DNA of 64,000 nucleotides, taken from contig CM041083.1 of the NCBI GenBank assembly GCA_023079485.1, positions 156,134,552 through 156,198,551 on the forward strand. Direction: 5' to 3'. The stretch comes from Archilochus colubris (taxonomy: Eukaryota; Chordata; Aves; Apodiformes; Trochilidae). Under the pieces are notes generated by a model. That model was not told the DNA's origin and searched no databases. It saw only the letters and a list, made by a program, of their open reading frames with translations. Of the stretch, positions 44,441 to 57,035 are shown piece after piece (the stretch's first letter is position 1; every line of letters begins with the position of its first letter). The translations under genes and the position numbers were made by a program.

Positions 44441-47400
44441 AACTAACCCATATGGTGTCACAAGGAGAAAAAAATATTGATTCAGTGTTTACCACACTCT
44501 CATAAGTTGGAAGATATTTTGAGTTTAAGCTAAAAGAGGGATTTTTTTTATAACTTTTTGTCAGATAGGAAATATCTTAATTTCTGAATATCAAGTATAA
44601 TATAGCCTCTAGAATAAAATATTTTTATAAATTTTAAAATAATCTTGCTGTAATCCAAAGAAAAATGTGCAAGTTAATAATGTATTATTATTTGGTTTAT
44701 CTTGTAGTTTTATGTTGATACTTCAGAAAATTTCCCAAATGTACAGGACACCTTTAAGTCTGTTTTCACACACAACACTGTAGAACAGTACTAGAACACA
44801 ATAGTAAGAGAGTTATCTTCACATAGAAACCACCCTGAGAATCTGCATAGCCATTTGACAGTCACATGATCCCCTACTGGTTGAAAGATCTCCATTTCAT
44901 GCTTGAAGAACTGGTCATAGACTTTTTTTTGTTTTTCAGCATGATCATAGGCTCTTTCTGAAACTCTCCTCTGTCATCATTCTGCCAGTCATTGGCCACA
45001 AATACCCTTACAGGTCTATCCTAAATTTACTTCCTCTCTTGGTTTGTAATAGAGTGAATATCGACAGATCCGTGTACCTGTAAATTTATGCATTAAAAAA
45101 ACCTAAATGAATAAACCAAGCAAAAATAATAATACATTTTATTATGAGAAGAGATATGGAATTTCAAAACTATGTAAATCTGTGTGGCAGTTTTTAAAGT
45201 ACATCTTGAAAACAGATACATTTATGTGTTGAATTGAAAAGGATGCTTTTTTTGGCACTTTTATGGTAAATGTTCTCAGAAAAATAAACACACAAAAAAA
45301 AGTGTTCTAAAAGAAATATTGATGAGAATGCTTAAAGCAGCTTAGAAAATATGCAAAAAGTGAATGTGTTGCTAGATTTATGGAGGAGTTATTTCTATGA
45401 CCTCAGTGGAAAATAAGAAAAGGTAGAGAGTTATTACAGCAACAAAAAGAGAGAAGGTGATGTAAAAAAGGGAAAAACAAACAAACAACAACAAAAAAAA
45501 CCAACAAAAGCAAAAAACATACACAAAAAACCCAATCAACTGTTGAAAGAACAAGTTTAAATTATATTCAAGAATGCAGTGGTGGCTTCAGATTCAGGGG
45601 ATTTCAGTTTAATAAACACCTCATTTACCTTCCTGTAAATGAGGACCTACCTTCACTGTTATCCACAAATATGTGTGAAGTATAATTAAAATGACATCTT
45701 AACTCATAGCAAAAACTACTTTGTACTTAAAGTTTAATTATTTAAAGGTCACAGAAAGGGAGAAAAGGCAGAACGTATTTTCTGTTGATTAACAAAAGGT
45801 TATGTTTTTATAAAGTGTCACTAATGCCAAAACTCTTCTTCCATTTGGTACTGTTGTACCACAGTTCTATTCCAATGAAAAAGAATTCATTTTTATCCCT
45901 TTGATGTGGTGCTAAAGGGACACACCTTATATTGCCACATACTATTTTAAATCAATTTTTAATTGCACATATTTGTTTTAGTATTTTAAATGTATTCAGT
46001 ATTTCAATTCCTATACTAACTGAGATGTAGTGAAGTGTATGTTGAAGCCATGAATATAACCAGCTAATCAGCATTAGTAATGAAATTATCTAAAAGCTTC
46101 ATTAAATTACTCTTTCCACCAGTGCTTAATGGCAGCAGCATAGGTTCTAGTTTGTAGTTTCAAATGGATGTTATTTGAACCCTAAATATTAGAGAGTCTA
46201 TTTCTGGCAAAATGTTAGAGAATTAGGTGCATCCTAAAGTCTCTTTTACCTGTTCACCTGCATTTTAACGTAGTAGGAATTGACTGGTTTTACTACATAA
46301 AATCATACTCATCTCTGATTAGCTTATATAGGGCATCCTCCACTAACGAATACTTAAATTTACTGAATACCCACTTTTCCACCCAATTCTTTATGAGAGT
46401 TACAATAAGGACTCAGTCATTTTTTTTCCTCCTTTCCCTTCTACAGAGAGATATATTAATAAATATTTGACAGCTGCACTGATTTCCCAAGCTGCACGAC
46501 AATAGAAGAAAGGAAAAAATGACAGACATTAAGGATCTCTATAAATCCCACTAGAATTAAAACATGATGAGATAAATAAGTAACTAAATTTTCATTTGCA
46601 GAGGAATAACTCTGTAACTACTCTTTCTCCCTTCAGAGAGGGCTGAAATATATTCTGCTGGACTTGAAATTAAGTTTGTTCAGACAGTAAAAAATTTGAA
46701 ATTTAAAAGAACAAAAGGATGAAACTCACTTTTGCTTTGATCAATACTGATCTGTGGTATTACCAATAAATAACTTTCTCTTTCATATTTTTTGACTGCT
46801 TCATTTTGTCTTATAATTTGTAGTAAGCTTAAAATAAAAAATGTTTCATAATGAGAAAGGAAACAATTTCCAACATTCATTTTTCTTGTGTTTGCTTAAG
46901 ACTTTTCATCATTTTACTGTAAAATTTATGAAAATTTTGGTGCCTGAGAGATGTAGCTTTTACAGGAAGTATAGGAAAGAAAAATAACTATTTAAATGCA
47001 TATATTTTTATACATCATATGTTTCATAAAGAGAAGGAAATATTTCTTTCTTGAATTTTCATGAGATTAAACTTTCTTATGTCAAGGTAGTGGTTGCTCA
47101 GATTGACCTATGTATGTTAAAAATTAAAGCACTTGCTGGAGAATTACTAGGTAACTTAGTAACCCCAAACCTACACTCCTAACATGAAGATTCTATTCTG
47201 TCTATTAAAAATCTTGACTTCCATGGAATGGACAGCTCTGAGTATACAGGTTTAGATACTGCAGGTTATGGGCACTGGTCTACCTAGGAAATGTAGTGGC
47301 CTATCCATCCCAATTAGAAACGAAAATAATTTCAGACTTGTGGCATTACAAAAAAAGACATGTAAATGAAAGAGATTAATCAGCAATGCAAATGTACAGA

Positions 47401-47636
47401 AAAGTGTCCAAAACATTAAGAAAATGAGTGAGTGAAACATTTTGTAGGAGGGATTACCACGTCCTAATGGTATAAATATTGAAACTGTCAGGTGAAATGA
47501 ATGGATTAGCAGATTTCACTATGTTGTATAGGCCACACAAGATATATTAGATGGAAAGTAAACTCACACTGTTGATGAGCTCTGCAGGTACAGGGGGATA
47601 AGGGAAGGAAGAGTAAGTATTGTTGATTACATAATA
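44441..47636. other. Unique AT-rich non-coding stretch
   Basis: No gene or transposon recognised. It contains an A/C-rich tract at 45470-45532 and a perfect 10-bp hairpin at 45619-45644. Confidence 0.55.
45470..45532 (+). repeat. A-rich AAAC/AAC low-complexity tract
   Basis: Imperfect AAAC, AAC and AACC units, like those at 43075 and 57690. Confidence 0.78.
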
Positions 47637-47745
47637 GTACAGAATCAGAATCATGTGGGTTGGAAAAAGCCTTTAAAATCATCATGAGCTACCATTAATG
47701 TAATGCTGCCAATCCCACCTCTAAACCATCTCTCATTGCCACATC
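47637..47745 (-). mobile_element. CR1 LINE 3' end, short fragment
   Basis: The plus strand has GAATCATGTGGGTTGGAAAA, AGCCTTTAAAATCATCATG, CTAAACCATCTCTCATTGCC and ACATCTACC. This is the terminal ~110 bases of a CR1 subfamily like the one at 31170, in minus orientation and diverged. Confidence 0.8.
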
Positions 47746-50443
47746 TACCTTCAAATTAAGTTATCTGTCATCTGTGTCTGGACAGGCCACAGGTTTATTT
47801 GGCTATTTAAAGTCTATCTTCATGATTCTGAATAAAATATTCATACATTCATGCATAAGCATCTGGAGAGGAGAAATCTGTTAAAGGTGTCTGCAATACT
47901 AGTTTCAATTAAGTCAATCATAATACCAAAAATTCACTGTGAGAAAAATCATAATGTGTAGACTCTATAATTCTTCCTGCTTTCAGGACTCAAAATTGGG
48001 TCAAGCTTTTCTGACAACAGTGAGTATAATAACAATTTTAATTAATTCCTTAAAACTTTATAAATTTTCAGAAAATATCTAGCACATGCCAGAGGTGAAA
48101 GTAGCAGCAATATATAGGTACATATATATGTTTAGTATAGATGTAGATACAAATATTCTGCTGAAACAAGACAAAAGTGGTGCTTACTATATGTGAGGAC
48201 AGAGCTTTGCCTATAGTAAAGAGCTGACACTAAAACCTAATGATATATGTAATTTTATACATCCGAGATCCAGTGATAGAGTCAGAAGAATTAAATCAGC
48301 AAGTAGAAACTAAAAAAAAAATAAATTGAGTTAGGGTAAGAGAATAGATGTTTGGTGAAGAGATAATACCTTTTGTTCAATGTTGAAAAAAAGAATGAAA
48401 TATGAAGGAAAAAACACGAATGCAGAAGTGGGAAGGGGTACCAGATGCAGAGAAATATTCAAGATCCGCTATCTACTGGATTAGGTGTCTGGTAGTGCAG
48501 GTTTGTCATATATATGATTACTCTGTCACATAAAGGAGCTATAAGAGTATTTGAATAGAGAGATTTGATGAATGCATATGACTAATGAAAAAGAATGAAC
48601 AATATAACAGTGCAATTATGTTTCAGATGCTAAATAAAAATGATGTTTCCACAGGCAATTCTTTATTATGTTTCCTCCCTGCTATATGAAGTTTCTAGTG
48701 CCACAAAAGTTAAGACTTACAAAGAAATAGCTATGTGGCTAAATGACTAATAACTAAAAGGAGATGCTATTTTATGCCTGGTTTATAGAGATAGTGCTGA
48801 CGGTAATGCCTGAAATAAGTCAGAGATTTATCTCTTACTTAAGTTCCATAATGAAATGATAGACCTAGAAATAATGACAAGCACATTAACTGTGTAAGTA
48901 TTTTCCAGAACAAATAGGCTTGGATGGAATCATGATGAAAAGTAAAAGGTAAAAAAAGGAAAAAAATAATCAATTGAGAGGTTAATAAATCACTTAAAAG
49001 TAAAGTTCACTGAATACAATCAGCATTTAAACTTCTCTTGTTTTAGAGTATTCTGCTGCAGTAGTAAAGTGGATAAAGATTAGTCACTGGAGGCTGATTA
49101 GGAGGTCTGGAAAGGAGAATGTGACAGACAGGATTAAAGAAAATAGCTCAGAAGGGTTGCAGATACAGTGGACCATGAACAGAGGGTGATAGCAACCTGT
49201 GCAAGAAACACAATCAATGGATTAGAATATTTCTGTGGGGAAATTCACTAAACAGTGGTAACCTAAAAGTATTTTGTCAAAGAATGGTGGTGAAGAAAAC
49301 AATCATATTTACATAAAATGTTTCTAAAAATAGAAAATAACAAAGATATGAGGACATGATGTGGGACTCTGTTCAGATTCTATGAGTTGAATTATAAATT
49401 ATTATAGTAGGTTAGCTATAGATTAATATAAAACAAGTTACAGTAATTTGGCAGGATTTTTCACTGGCTTATCTTTTAGAATTTCAGACTACAAGAAAGA
49501 AACAAATAGGACCATTATGTCCCAAGTAAAGTAATATAAAGGAAGACTATAAAATATTACGAGATTTCATTTTTATAACTTTTTATTAATTATGTACTGG
49601 ATGAGCAGGTGTGATAGCTATAAAATAAAGAACTGATTGAGGGAAAGTGCTTCATGATGGACTTTTCCTTTTCTTCTCAAAACAGGCAATCAAAATGACA
49701 TAAATATAGAAAAATATTATAATCATGCCTTAATTTGAACAGCAAATAATACAATATCAACAATTTGTGTATGAAAAAATGATAGCAACATCATGTAACC
49801 TGCAAATTTGGTCCATCCTGAGAAAATAGGCCCTTAGAAAGTATTGTTGATGTCAGCTAAGCTTATAGTCTAGTATCAGTGGTTCTTTGGAATAAGACAG
49901 TAAATAAAATCAATCCATTTGTGAGTAGATGAACCAACCAACATAATGAAAATATATTTTACCAAGAAGCAAATAAAACAAATTTTCTTCTGGTTTGTGT
50001 TTTTGGGGGTTTTAACACATTGTTCTTGTAGAATGAAGAGTAGCAAACAAAGGAGCACAGAGGAGACTGAAGAATACAAAGCTAGTACAAAAGTGAAAGA
50101 AGCAGAATCTTTTAAAGACAGAAGATAAACCAATCTTTACATAATCAAAACAGCAAAAGAGTAACCATACAATAGTCTCAACTTCAGACAATAAAACAAT
50201 AGTGTTTTAATTTTTACAATGCTAACAAAGTTGCAGGTATATTTCTATCCTATCTGTCTCTCCACCTACATACTAACAATTCATTCTACTTACATATCTG
50301 CATAGCTTCATATGGTTTTGAGATTTTCATTTCTTGAATGCTCCTTGTATCAGCACAAACAACACTGCAAAAAAAACCCCACATAGTTGAAAATGGAAGC
50401 CCTACTCACATTACTGCAGGTACCTCTAAATACACTATAAATG

Positions 50444-50452
<9 letters not shown>

Positions 50453-50475
<23 letters not shown>

Positions 50476-50490
50476 CAAAGCAAAACAAAT
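50453..50490 (+). repeat. (AAAAC)n pentanucleotide tract
   Basis: Six or so AAAAC units with one G substitution. Confidence 0.88.
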
Positions 50491-50772
50491 TTAAAAACCC
50501 AAACAACCCTACCTGTAAAAAGTTCTGGCTCTGAAATTTGGAGGCTGAGACTAATTACAAAGTGAGAAATACCTAGAAGTTGTTTTCAGAGTCTGCTTAT
50601 CACCACTTGTTAGTCATCAGCCTGTGGTGTGTCAAACAGAACCAATATACTTTACTATGCCTGAATTCTGTAAACTTGGAGGAAATTTGAATTATTCTCA
50701 AAAATTCAGGATCCAAATTTATCTGTCTTGCCATAAAATAGGATCCTTATCCTGGTTAGGTACTTTTCCTTC

Positions 50773-50850
50773 TATTTAATATTTTGTCTATTTAATATTT
50801 TGTCTCAATAATATTTCTATTCTATATGTCTCAATTTAATATTTTGTCTC
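50773..50850 (+). repeat. Local triplication of an ATTTAATATTTTGTCT unit
   Basis: Copies lie at 50773-50788, 50789-50804 and 50834-50849. The first two are in direct tandem. The third is separated by about 30 bases of related TATTTCTAT/TCTATATGTCTC sequence. Confidence 0.85.
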
Positions 50851-50924
50851 CTTTTCTCTTAATGCATAACTAACTTCCAGGATGTGCAGCTTTTGCTTAT
50901 TTGTGTCAGTCTCAGATCACATTC

Positions 50925-51200
50925 TGTAGTGAAATGAGGCAACCAGGTGCCACTAATTGCCAGGGAGTGAGCATGAGCTTGTGTCAAGCCCACCTGTGCC
51001 TAATTAGGGTGGGCCCCCACTGCGCATAAGCAGGACCAGGGGCCAATAAAAGGTGAGGCCTAAGACATGGGTGGAGCTCAGTCCTGGGCTAGGCAGAGAG
51101 GTTAGAGCATTGCTCGTGAGTCTCTGCTGGAACACCTGGTTGGACCTTGAAGCGCCGTTCCCTAAGAGAGGTTCGTCTTGCTACACACTCTATCTAAACA
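50925..51200 (+). mobile_element. GC-rich LTR-like element
   Basis: A sharply bounded GC-richer block in AT-rich DNA. It starts with TG and can be closed with CA at 51200. Inside are CACCTGTGCCTAATTAGGG, an ACTGCGCATAAGCAGG block, and GGGCCAATAAAAGG, in which a CCAAT box overlaps a TATA-like or polyadenylation-like AATAAA. This is typical of LTR regulatory layout. Its flanks do not give a convincing target duplication (CATTC against ATTTC). I believe it is a solo LTR of an unplaced avian ERV. An alternative is the head of a CR1-dependent SINE, because a CR1-like tail follows at 51230. Confidence 0.45.
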
Positions 51201-51229
51201 ATTTCTTTTATTTTTTTTTTTTATTTTGC

Positions 51230-51290
51230 ACATAGGTTGAGGTTGATCTTAAAGGTCTTTCCCAACTGAGACAATTGTATTATTCCATTG
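51230..51290 (+). mobile_element. CR1-type 3' tail
   Basis: It reads GGTTGATCTTAAAGGTC, then TTTCCCAACTGAGACAATTG and TATTATTCC, the diverged terminal sequence of a CR1 in plus orientation. No CR1 body precedes it. A T-rich spacer and the GC-rich element do. Confidence 0.7.
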
Positions 51291-54200
51291 TTTGAAATCT
51301 GTAATATCAGTGATAAGCATGACATTAACATAACTATGGACAACTCTTTTCTGCAAGAAACCCTTGTTATTTTTCCATCAAGGGATGGTAGGCATTTGTT
51401 TGATTATGTGAGGTATTTATAAGTTTGTAAAGAGAGCCTTTGCTTAGTCATTTAAGAAACTTTTAACTCCCTATATACACAGTGACTGAACAGTCATTGC
51501 AGAGAAGCATCTCTATCTGAATATAGACCATTGTTTTTGTAATTGCCCTAGCACTATGCATATCAGTTTAACTCTACCAATTATATTTAAAGATTATACT
51601 GCATTGTCCCTCGAAATACACTTTACAGATAGGACACGAAGCACATATTGATTGTTCAGCTTTGTATGATTTCTCTAGCATCAGTAGAACAGTATCCTGC
51701 TCTCCATGCTGAGCTTAATCAAAATGGCAGCCTTCAATGTATATCAGGGTTTTTCAAATTTTAGCATTTGCCCTTCACTCTGAATTTTATATGTAGACTC
51801 ACGTGTTCCTTTCAGTTATAATCCATGTTTCTGTAATTTAATTTCTCTACCTTATAACCAACAGGAAACCCTTCTCACTAGGAAGCCAATTTCACAAAGT
51901 GTGTTTTTAGTGAATGTGCCCACCTGCAGCTAACTGTTCTCATACACCACACTCCTGGTTCACATCAGTAGGTGCTAATGAGGTAAACATAAGGAGAATG
52001 AATCTGGTAATTTAGGACTGACTCCAGGAGACTGGCATATTTAGTGTTACTGAGGGTTTTTTTGGGTTCTTTGCTGAGTTTTTTGTGGCTTTTTGTTGGT
52101 TTTTTTTTTTGTTATCAGACCTCTGCCAAATTCAGCATTAATACAAGTGTTTGTACTTGCAGAGTATCTGGACAATAAGGTTTTCTGTAGATGAAAAAAA
52201 CATACGCAAATCTGCTGGCTAAACCACTATGTACCTCCAGTATAAAAAAGCTGGGGTGGTGGGAAGGTAATCAGTAAAAGCTTTTTACTGCTACTCTGCA
52301 GGGAAATGTACATTAGCAAATATGCATATTTGAATTGATTCTAACTGCTGAGTGATAAATGATGGAATATGGATATCGCTGTTAAGAATTTGCATTTGCA
52401 ACTTCACTTTCCTTAGGAAACAAAATGCAGAACATTGTCTTCCTAAGAAGTATAGTTTAAAAACATCACAAGACTTCTAAAAGATGCACTATATGCTCAA
52501 CACAGAAAATGTTTATTTAACTTTTTCCTGGTTAACATGAAGAAGCATGAGAGGTTTATTGATTGTAGACTTAATCATTATAGCTTGACCTTCATTATCT
52601 TTTTTTTAGCCATAACATTTGTACTTATATTTTTTAGGGTCAACCTGAGGAGAGGCTTAGCCCCCACTGGAGCAACATGCATACTTTGTGTAAGCAGCTT
52701 CAACAATTGAAGCCCAGAGGCAATTTCTAGAAAATCATTTGACAGTTTTCTGAGGTAATTCTAATCATAGCTGTTATTAAGACCTTTGTTTTTAATGAGT
52801 ATGAGTATGGTTCTTTAAGCAGTTTAATTTTGTTTGTTATTAGACAATACTTTAGTATTAAGAAAGAAAAAAGTGTTGTCAAACTCTTTTAAAGCCAAGT
52901 ACCGTACTGCTGAGGTGGGTAAATTTTATGCTGTATCTTACAGTCATCTGCAGTGGGGTATTAGAGTATTCTTCAGCTTATTTTTAGCTTATATACAGCG
53001 ATTTTCTTCCAAAAGGAACCCATTGTACTCAGTCATCAATGCAATTAAAATATTTCCTGCTAAGATTCTGTGACATGGTTAATGGGTTCATGATATTGGA
53101 GAGTATTCCTCTGTCTCATACTTGGTACAGTATAATATGGTTTCTACTAAGCATCCCAACAAACAACTGTGCAGTTTTATGTTGAATTGGGGCTGGTTTC
53201 AGGGTGTTGGTCTTTTGGTAGTTTTGTTTTTTTGATTATTTTTGTTTTGTGTTGTGTTGAAGGATTATTTACATAGGGGTTTTGTTTGTTTCTTCAGTGG
53301 TTTTCTCCCAAACCTGCAGTTTCAGTTGTTCATTCACCAATTTTTAGATCAGAAGAAAGAACTATTACTAATCTGATGTCAAAGGCATTTAGTATATCCA
53401 TATAACATTGTATGAAGACTGCATTTACTGTAAAAGTGAACATTTTTACAATAGTGTATGGCAACTGTTCCTTTGCGATTCTTTTGAATAGTCTAAGTCT
53501 TTGTTTTGAAGAGGTTATGCTAGATTAACAGAACAAACTCTTCTAGACAGGAAGGACTGAATTGTGAAGTGTCTCTCTCAAATATTCAGGTAAAGCAAAC
53601 CAATGTTTGAATTACCAAGGAAAATAAAAATAAAATCATGTTTGTTTTTTTTTAATCACCATTTCCTATTGTCCTGCTTTTCTCATACCCTTCTTGTGAT
53701 TGCATCTTAGAAAACGTCTAGTGAGAGAATGAAACATTAAACTTTTTGACTAAATGAAGACTGTGGTTAGAAAATATACATTTCTTTTACTGCTGCTCCA
53801 TAGCTGTAAAGAATTTAGTGGTTTAACTAATTTTATTTTGCTTTGTATGGTGTGCATGTGTACAGTGGAGGTGGAACTTACCTGCCGTTTGCAATTCTGA
53901 AAAGGAGGCTAGATTAACCTTGCAATGCATTTGTCCTTCTTGCAGACATTCAGGAAACTCAGCTTCAGCCCTGTTTAAATTCATCTGTCTCATGCTCATC
54001 TATCCCAAAGGTAGAAGATAAAATGAAATAATGATTTTATAAGAAATTAGAAGAAAAAAAAAATAATTCACAAGCCATATAGCTTCAATGGCTTTTCATA
54101 GTAAAAATTCCCATGGAATACCTTAAGTATTTTGGCTACAAAACCAACTCTGTTTTAACAAAATGTCTGCTACTTGAAGTTCACAGTCAGTGGGCAGCTG

Positions 54201-55468
54201 AAGTTACTTTAATACAGAGTAATCTTTTGCCATCTGTCCTGCCCTCAAATTAGCATGCAAACCCACCACAACTCACAATTGCATAGTAAAAATACAATAA
54301 TAAGTAATTAAAATGCATGTGTGTGTTCATCATTTATTGCTGCAGTCATCTGTTACATTTTGGATTAAAAAAGCAGGAAGAGTTTTGGAGGTTTTTTCCA
54401 CTCTAACTCAAACCAGCTCTTCCATTGGTTCAATAACCTTTTATGGTAAAGTTGATGGACATAGGAGAGCTTGTATCAACTGGTCACCTGATTTGTGCCA
54501 TGAATTCTGGTCTTTTTATTTAAAAAAAATGGTAGAATTTTTTGTAAAATGTGTTTCAATACCTACCTTAATGACTTAATGAAGATTTTTTGAAGAATCT
54601 TCCACTTTACTTCCAACAGAAGGGTTATTTTTCTAATTTTCAATTTTAAAAATATTGCATCAAGGCATGCTTTATTTTTTTTAAACTATGATTAATTTTC
54701 CCCAGTCCTATTGCTATGAAGATAAAATTTCAAGATTTTTAAAAACAAGACATTTTATATGCAATGAATACACTTGTACAATGATCTCTAGTATTATTTA
54801 CTGAGTATTCCAAACTCAAATAATTTTCTACTTTTTTGTCATATCTCTCTCTAGTTTCAAGACTAAGAGAGTAGATGATTAAATTATTTCCCTAGAAGGT
54901 ACATGAATGAATCACATATATTGATTTCTGAAGCATTTTTATTTGCTTAGGTTAATGTTTACTCTTTTATAACCATTTTCTTTTTTTTTTTTTTGTTAAT
55001 GTGTAAATTATATTTTGCTAATATTTCACTATATTTAGTAATTTTTTGTTAAAGACATGTCATTTTATTATAATGTTTTGTATTTCTATGGAGTGGAAAT
55101 CAGGGAAATATTGTTCACCTCTAGTCTATATCAAAGATATCTATATCAAATCCAATATGACTATATCATGATAGTTCAGCACATTCAGATTTAAGGAAAA
55201 AAACTTTAGTTATACTCTTGGAAAGTAGAAGGTGGAGATTTTTCTACTAAGTTCCAAAATTAAATATGACACTTATGTACTCTTTTAATCAATAACTTCA
55301 TTCATTGTTATATGAAGTAATACAAAATATGTAAGTAAATAGATTACTTTAATGATTACTCATTAATGTTCTTCAAAAATAATGTCCTCAGCAGTGAATT
55401 CCATCACAAGCTATGTCTAAGGACAGCACATGAAAATTAAAATCGGATGAAAATTTCCACATGCACTG
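51291..55468. other. Unique AT-rich non-coding stretch
   Basis: No gene or transposon recognised. T/G-rich tracts occur near 52057-52115 and 53215-53295, and a poly-T run near 54981. Confidence 0.55.
52057..52115 (+). repeat. T-rich GTTTT low-complexity tract
   Basis: T-runs broken by GGG, GTGGC and GTTGG. Confidence 0.72.
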
Positions 55469-55790
55469 GTAATGTGTGCTTGCAGACCAGAAATCCAAGA
55501 GTTATCTTGGACTATATCAAAAGCAGAATTGCAAACAGGTCAGAGATGATTCTCCTGCTGCGCTTTTGTCGTGTGAGACCCCACCCAGAGGACTGTGTCC
55601 AGTTCTGGAGCCTCCAATGTAACAAAGACACAGACCTGTTGGAGTGGGTCCAGAGAAGGGCCACAAAAATGTTCAGAGGGATGGAACAACTCTTCTATGA
55701 ATACAGGCTGAGGGAGTTGTTAAGCCTGGGGAAGAGAAAAGGTCTGGGGATACCTTTTTGTAACCTTTCAAGGGGACTTATGATAAAATA
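55469..55790 (+). mobile_element. CR1 LINE internal fragment (ORF2 C-terminal part)
   Basis: A plus-oriented piece with ATCAAAAGCAGAATTGCAAA, GTGTGAGACCCCACCCAGAG, GACTGTGTCCAGTTCTGGAG, GTCCAGAGAAGGGCCACAAA, AATGTTCAGAGGGATGGAAC, CAGGCTGAGGGAGTTG and AAGCCTGGGGAAGAG. The open frame of 114 codons covering it is partly in the ORF2 frame. The 3' UTR and tail are absent, so the fragment ends by deletion near 55790. Confidence 0.92.
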
Positions 55791-56577
55791 ACAATTGGAG
55801 CAATCAAGAGCAAACAAACTTTGACTTTTGAAGAGGTGATTAGTAAGAAAACTACCATCTTGGACCCTTCTGTTCAAGAATGTCCTATGGTTACCTAGTT
55901 ATTTTCTTTGTCTCTGTTTTGTTTATGCCTTTCTGATGTACAGTCATTTTGATCAGAAAAAAATATTTGCATTAAGAAAATTGATGATAAACTGCAAATG
56001 ATCCATTAAATTAATTTTAAAGTTTGATTTTGTCAACTGCAATTCTTTCCAGGCCTTCCATGAAGAGAAACATTGGATTCTGTTCAAATGCCTCAACAGA
56101 ACTGTCCAGGAAGATGAGAAATTCCCTAGCAAATCCTGGCTATGCTCCATCCACAGTGATGTGGGTCTCCTGAGTGTCATATCTGTCATCCCTTTGTCAT
56201 CACCATCTACTCCCTGTTGCCTCTCAAAAAGCATTATCAGTTATGTCCAGGCAATGGATTTGACCCCCACATGCTATTTGTTCTGTGGGTTCTCTTGATC
56301 CCCACTGATAATAATGGAAGCAGACATCTACATTTAAATGTCATAATCTTGAAACTAATATCAATCGTGTCATCCAGAGAGCTGGATGCACAAATATACT
56401 AATGACTCTGAGTCTGTGGTTTAAATGAATGAGATTTATATCTGTTCAAGACTTTTTATATTGTCACTTCAATGTATGCAGCACTATTTCATCCACTTCA
56501 TAATATTGGGATATGTCAGTGAAGATGAAGAATGGACATTGTTAAGTATCTTTATCCAAGTTACATATTCATAACAT
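55791..56577. other. Unassigned sequence between two CR1 pieces
   Basis: The 56.04-56.23 kb part is richer in GC and has a 93-codon minus-strand frame. I recognise no family or domain. It may be old transposon DNA. Confidence 0.45.
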
Positions 56578-57035
56578 CACACAATAGTTTGGGTTTGTAA
56601 TGATCTTAAAAGAATGTCTTTCAGTTCTTAACTTTTGCCTTTTTTCCTATTATTACAGGCCCTATTAAAAAAATCTCTCCTGAAAGCCCCTTTGAAGTAT
56701 TGAAAGGCCACAATAAAGTTTCCACAGAACTTTCCTCTGGGCTCAAGGAACCCAGCTCTCTCAGCCCTTCTTCATAGGAAAGATATTCCATCTTTCTGAT
56801 CATGTTTGTGGTCTTTCTCTGTAGGAAGAAGTGGTCCTTCTCTAACCACTTCAGCATCTCCACGTTCTGCTTATGTTCAAGTAGTGGAAAGTTCACAGAA
56901 ATGAACACACTACTCCAGGAAGAGTCTCACCAGGTAAGAGAGGAGGGAGAGAATCCACTCTCTACAACTGTTGGCAATGCTTCGTTATGTTATCTTGTTA
57001 TGGACCCTTGAGGGACACCACATGTTATTTCTTAC
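56578..57035 (-). mobile_element. CR1 LINE 3' portion with internal deletion
   Basis: The plus strand begins CACACAATAGTTTGGGTTTG and TAATGATCTTAAAAG (tail). It then passes directly to blocks normally several hundred bases further in: AGTATTGAAAGGCCACAATA, CTCTCTCAGCCCTTCTTCAT, TGTTTGTGGTCTTTCTCTG, ACCACTTCAGCATCTCCACG and GGACCCTTGAGGGACACCAC. The order fits minus orientation with most of the 3' UTR deleted. Confidence 0.85.

Larger units (their letters stand above)
47746..50924. other. Unique AT-rich non-coding stretch
   Basis: No gene recognised. It contains an (AAAAC)n tract at 50453-50490 and a local threefold 16-mer repeat at 50773-50850. Confidence 0.55.

Noticed and set aside
55953..56234. 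93-codon minus-strand frame in a GC-richer patch
   Set aside because: No recognisable motif. It lies between two CR1 pieces and is most likely old non-coding repeat or chance.
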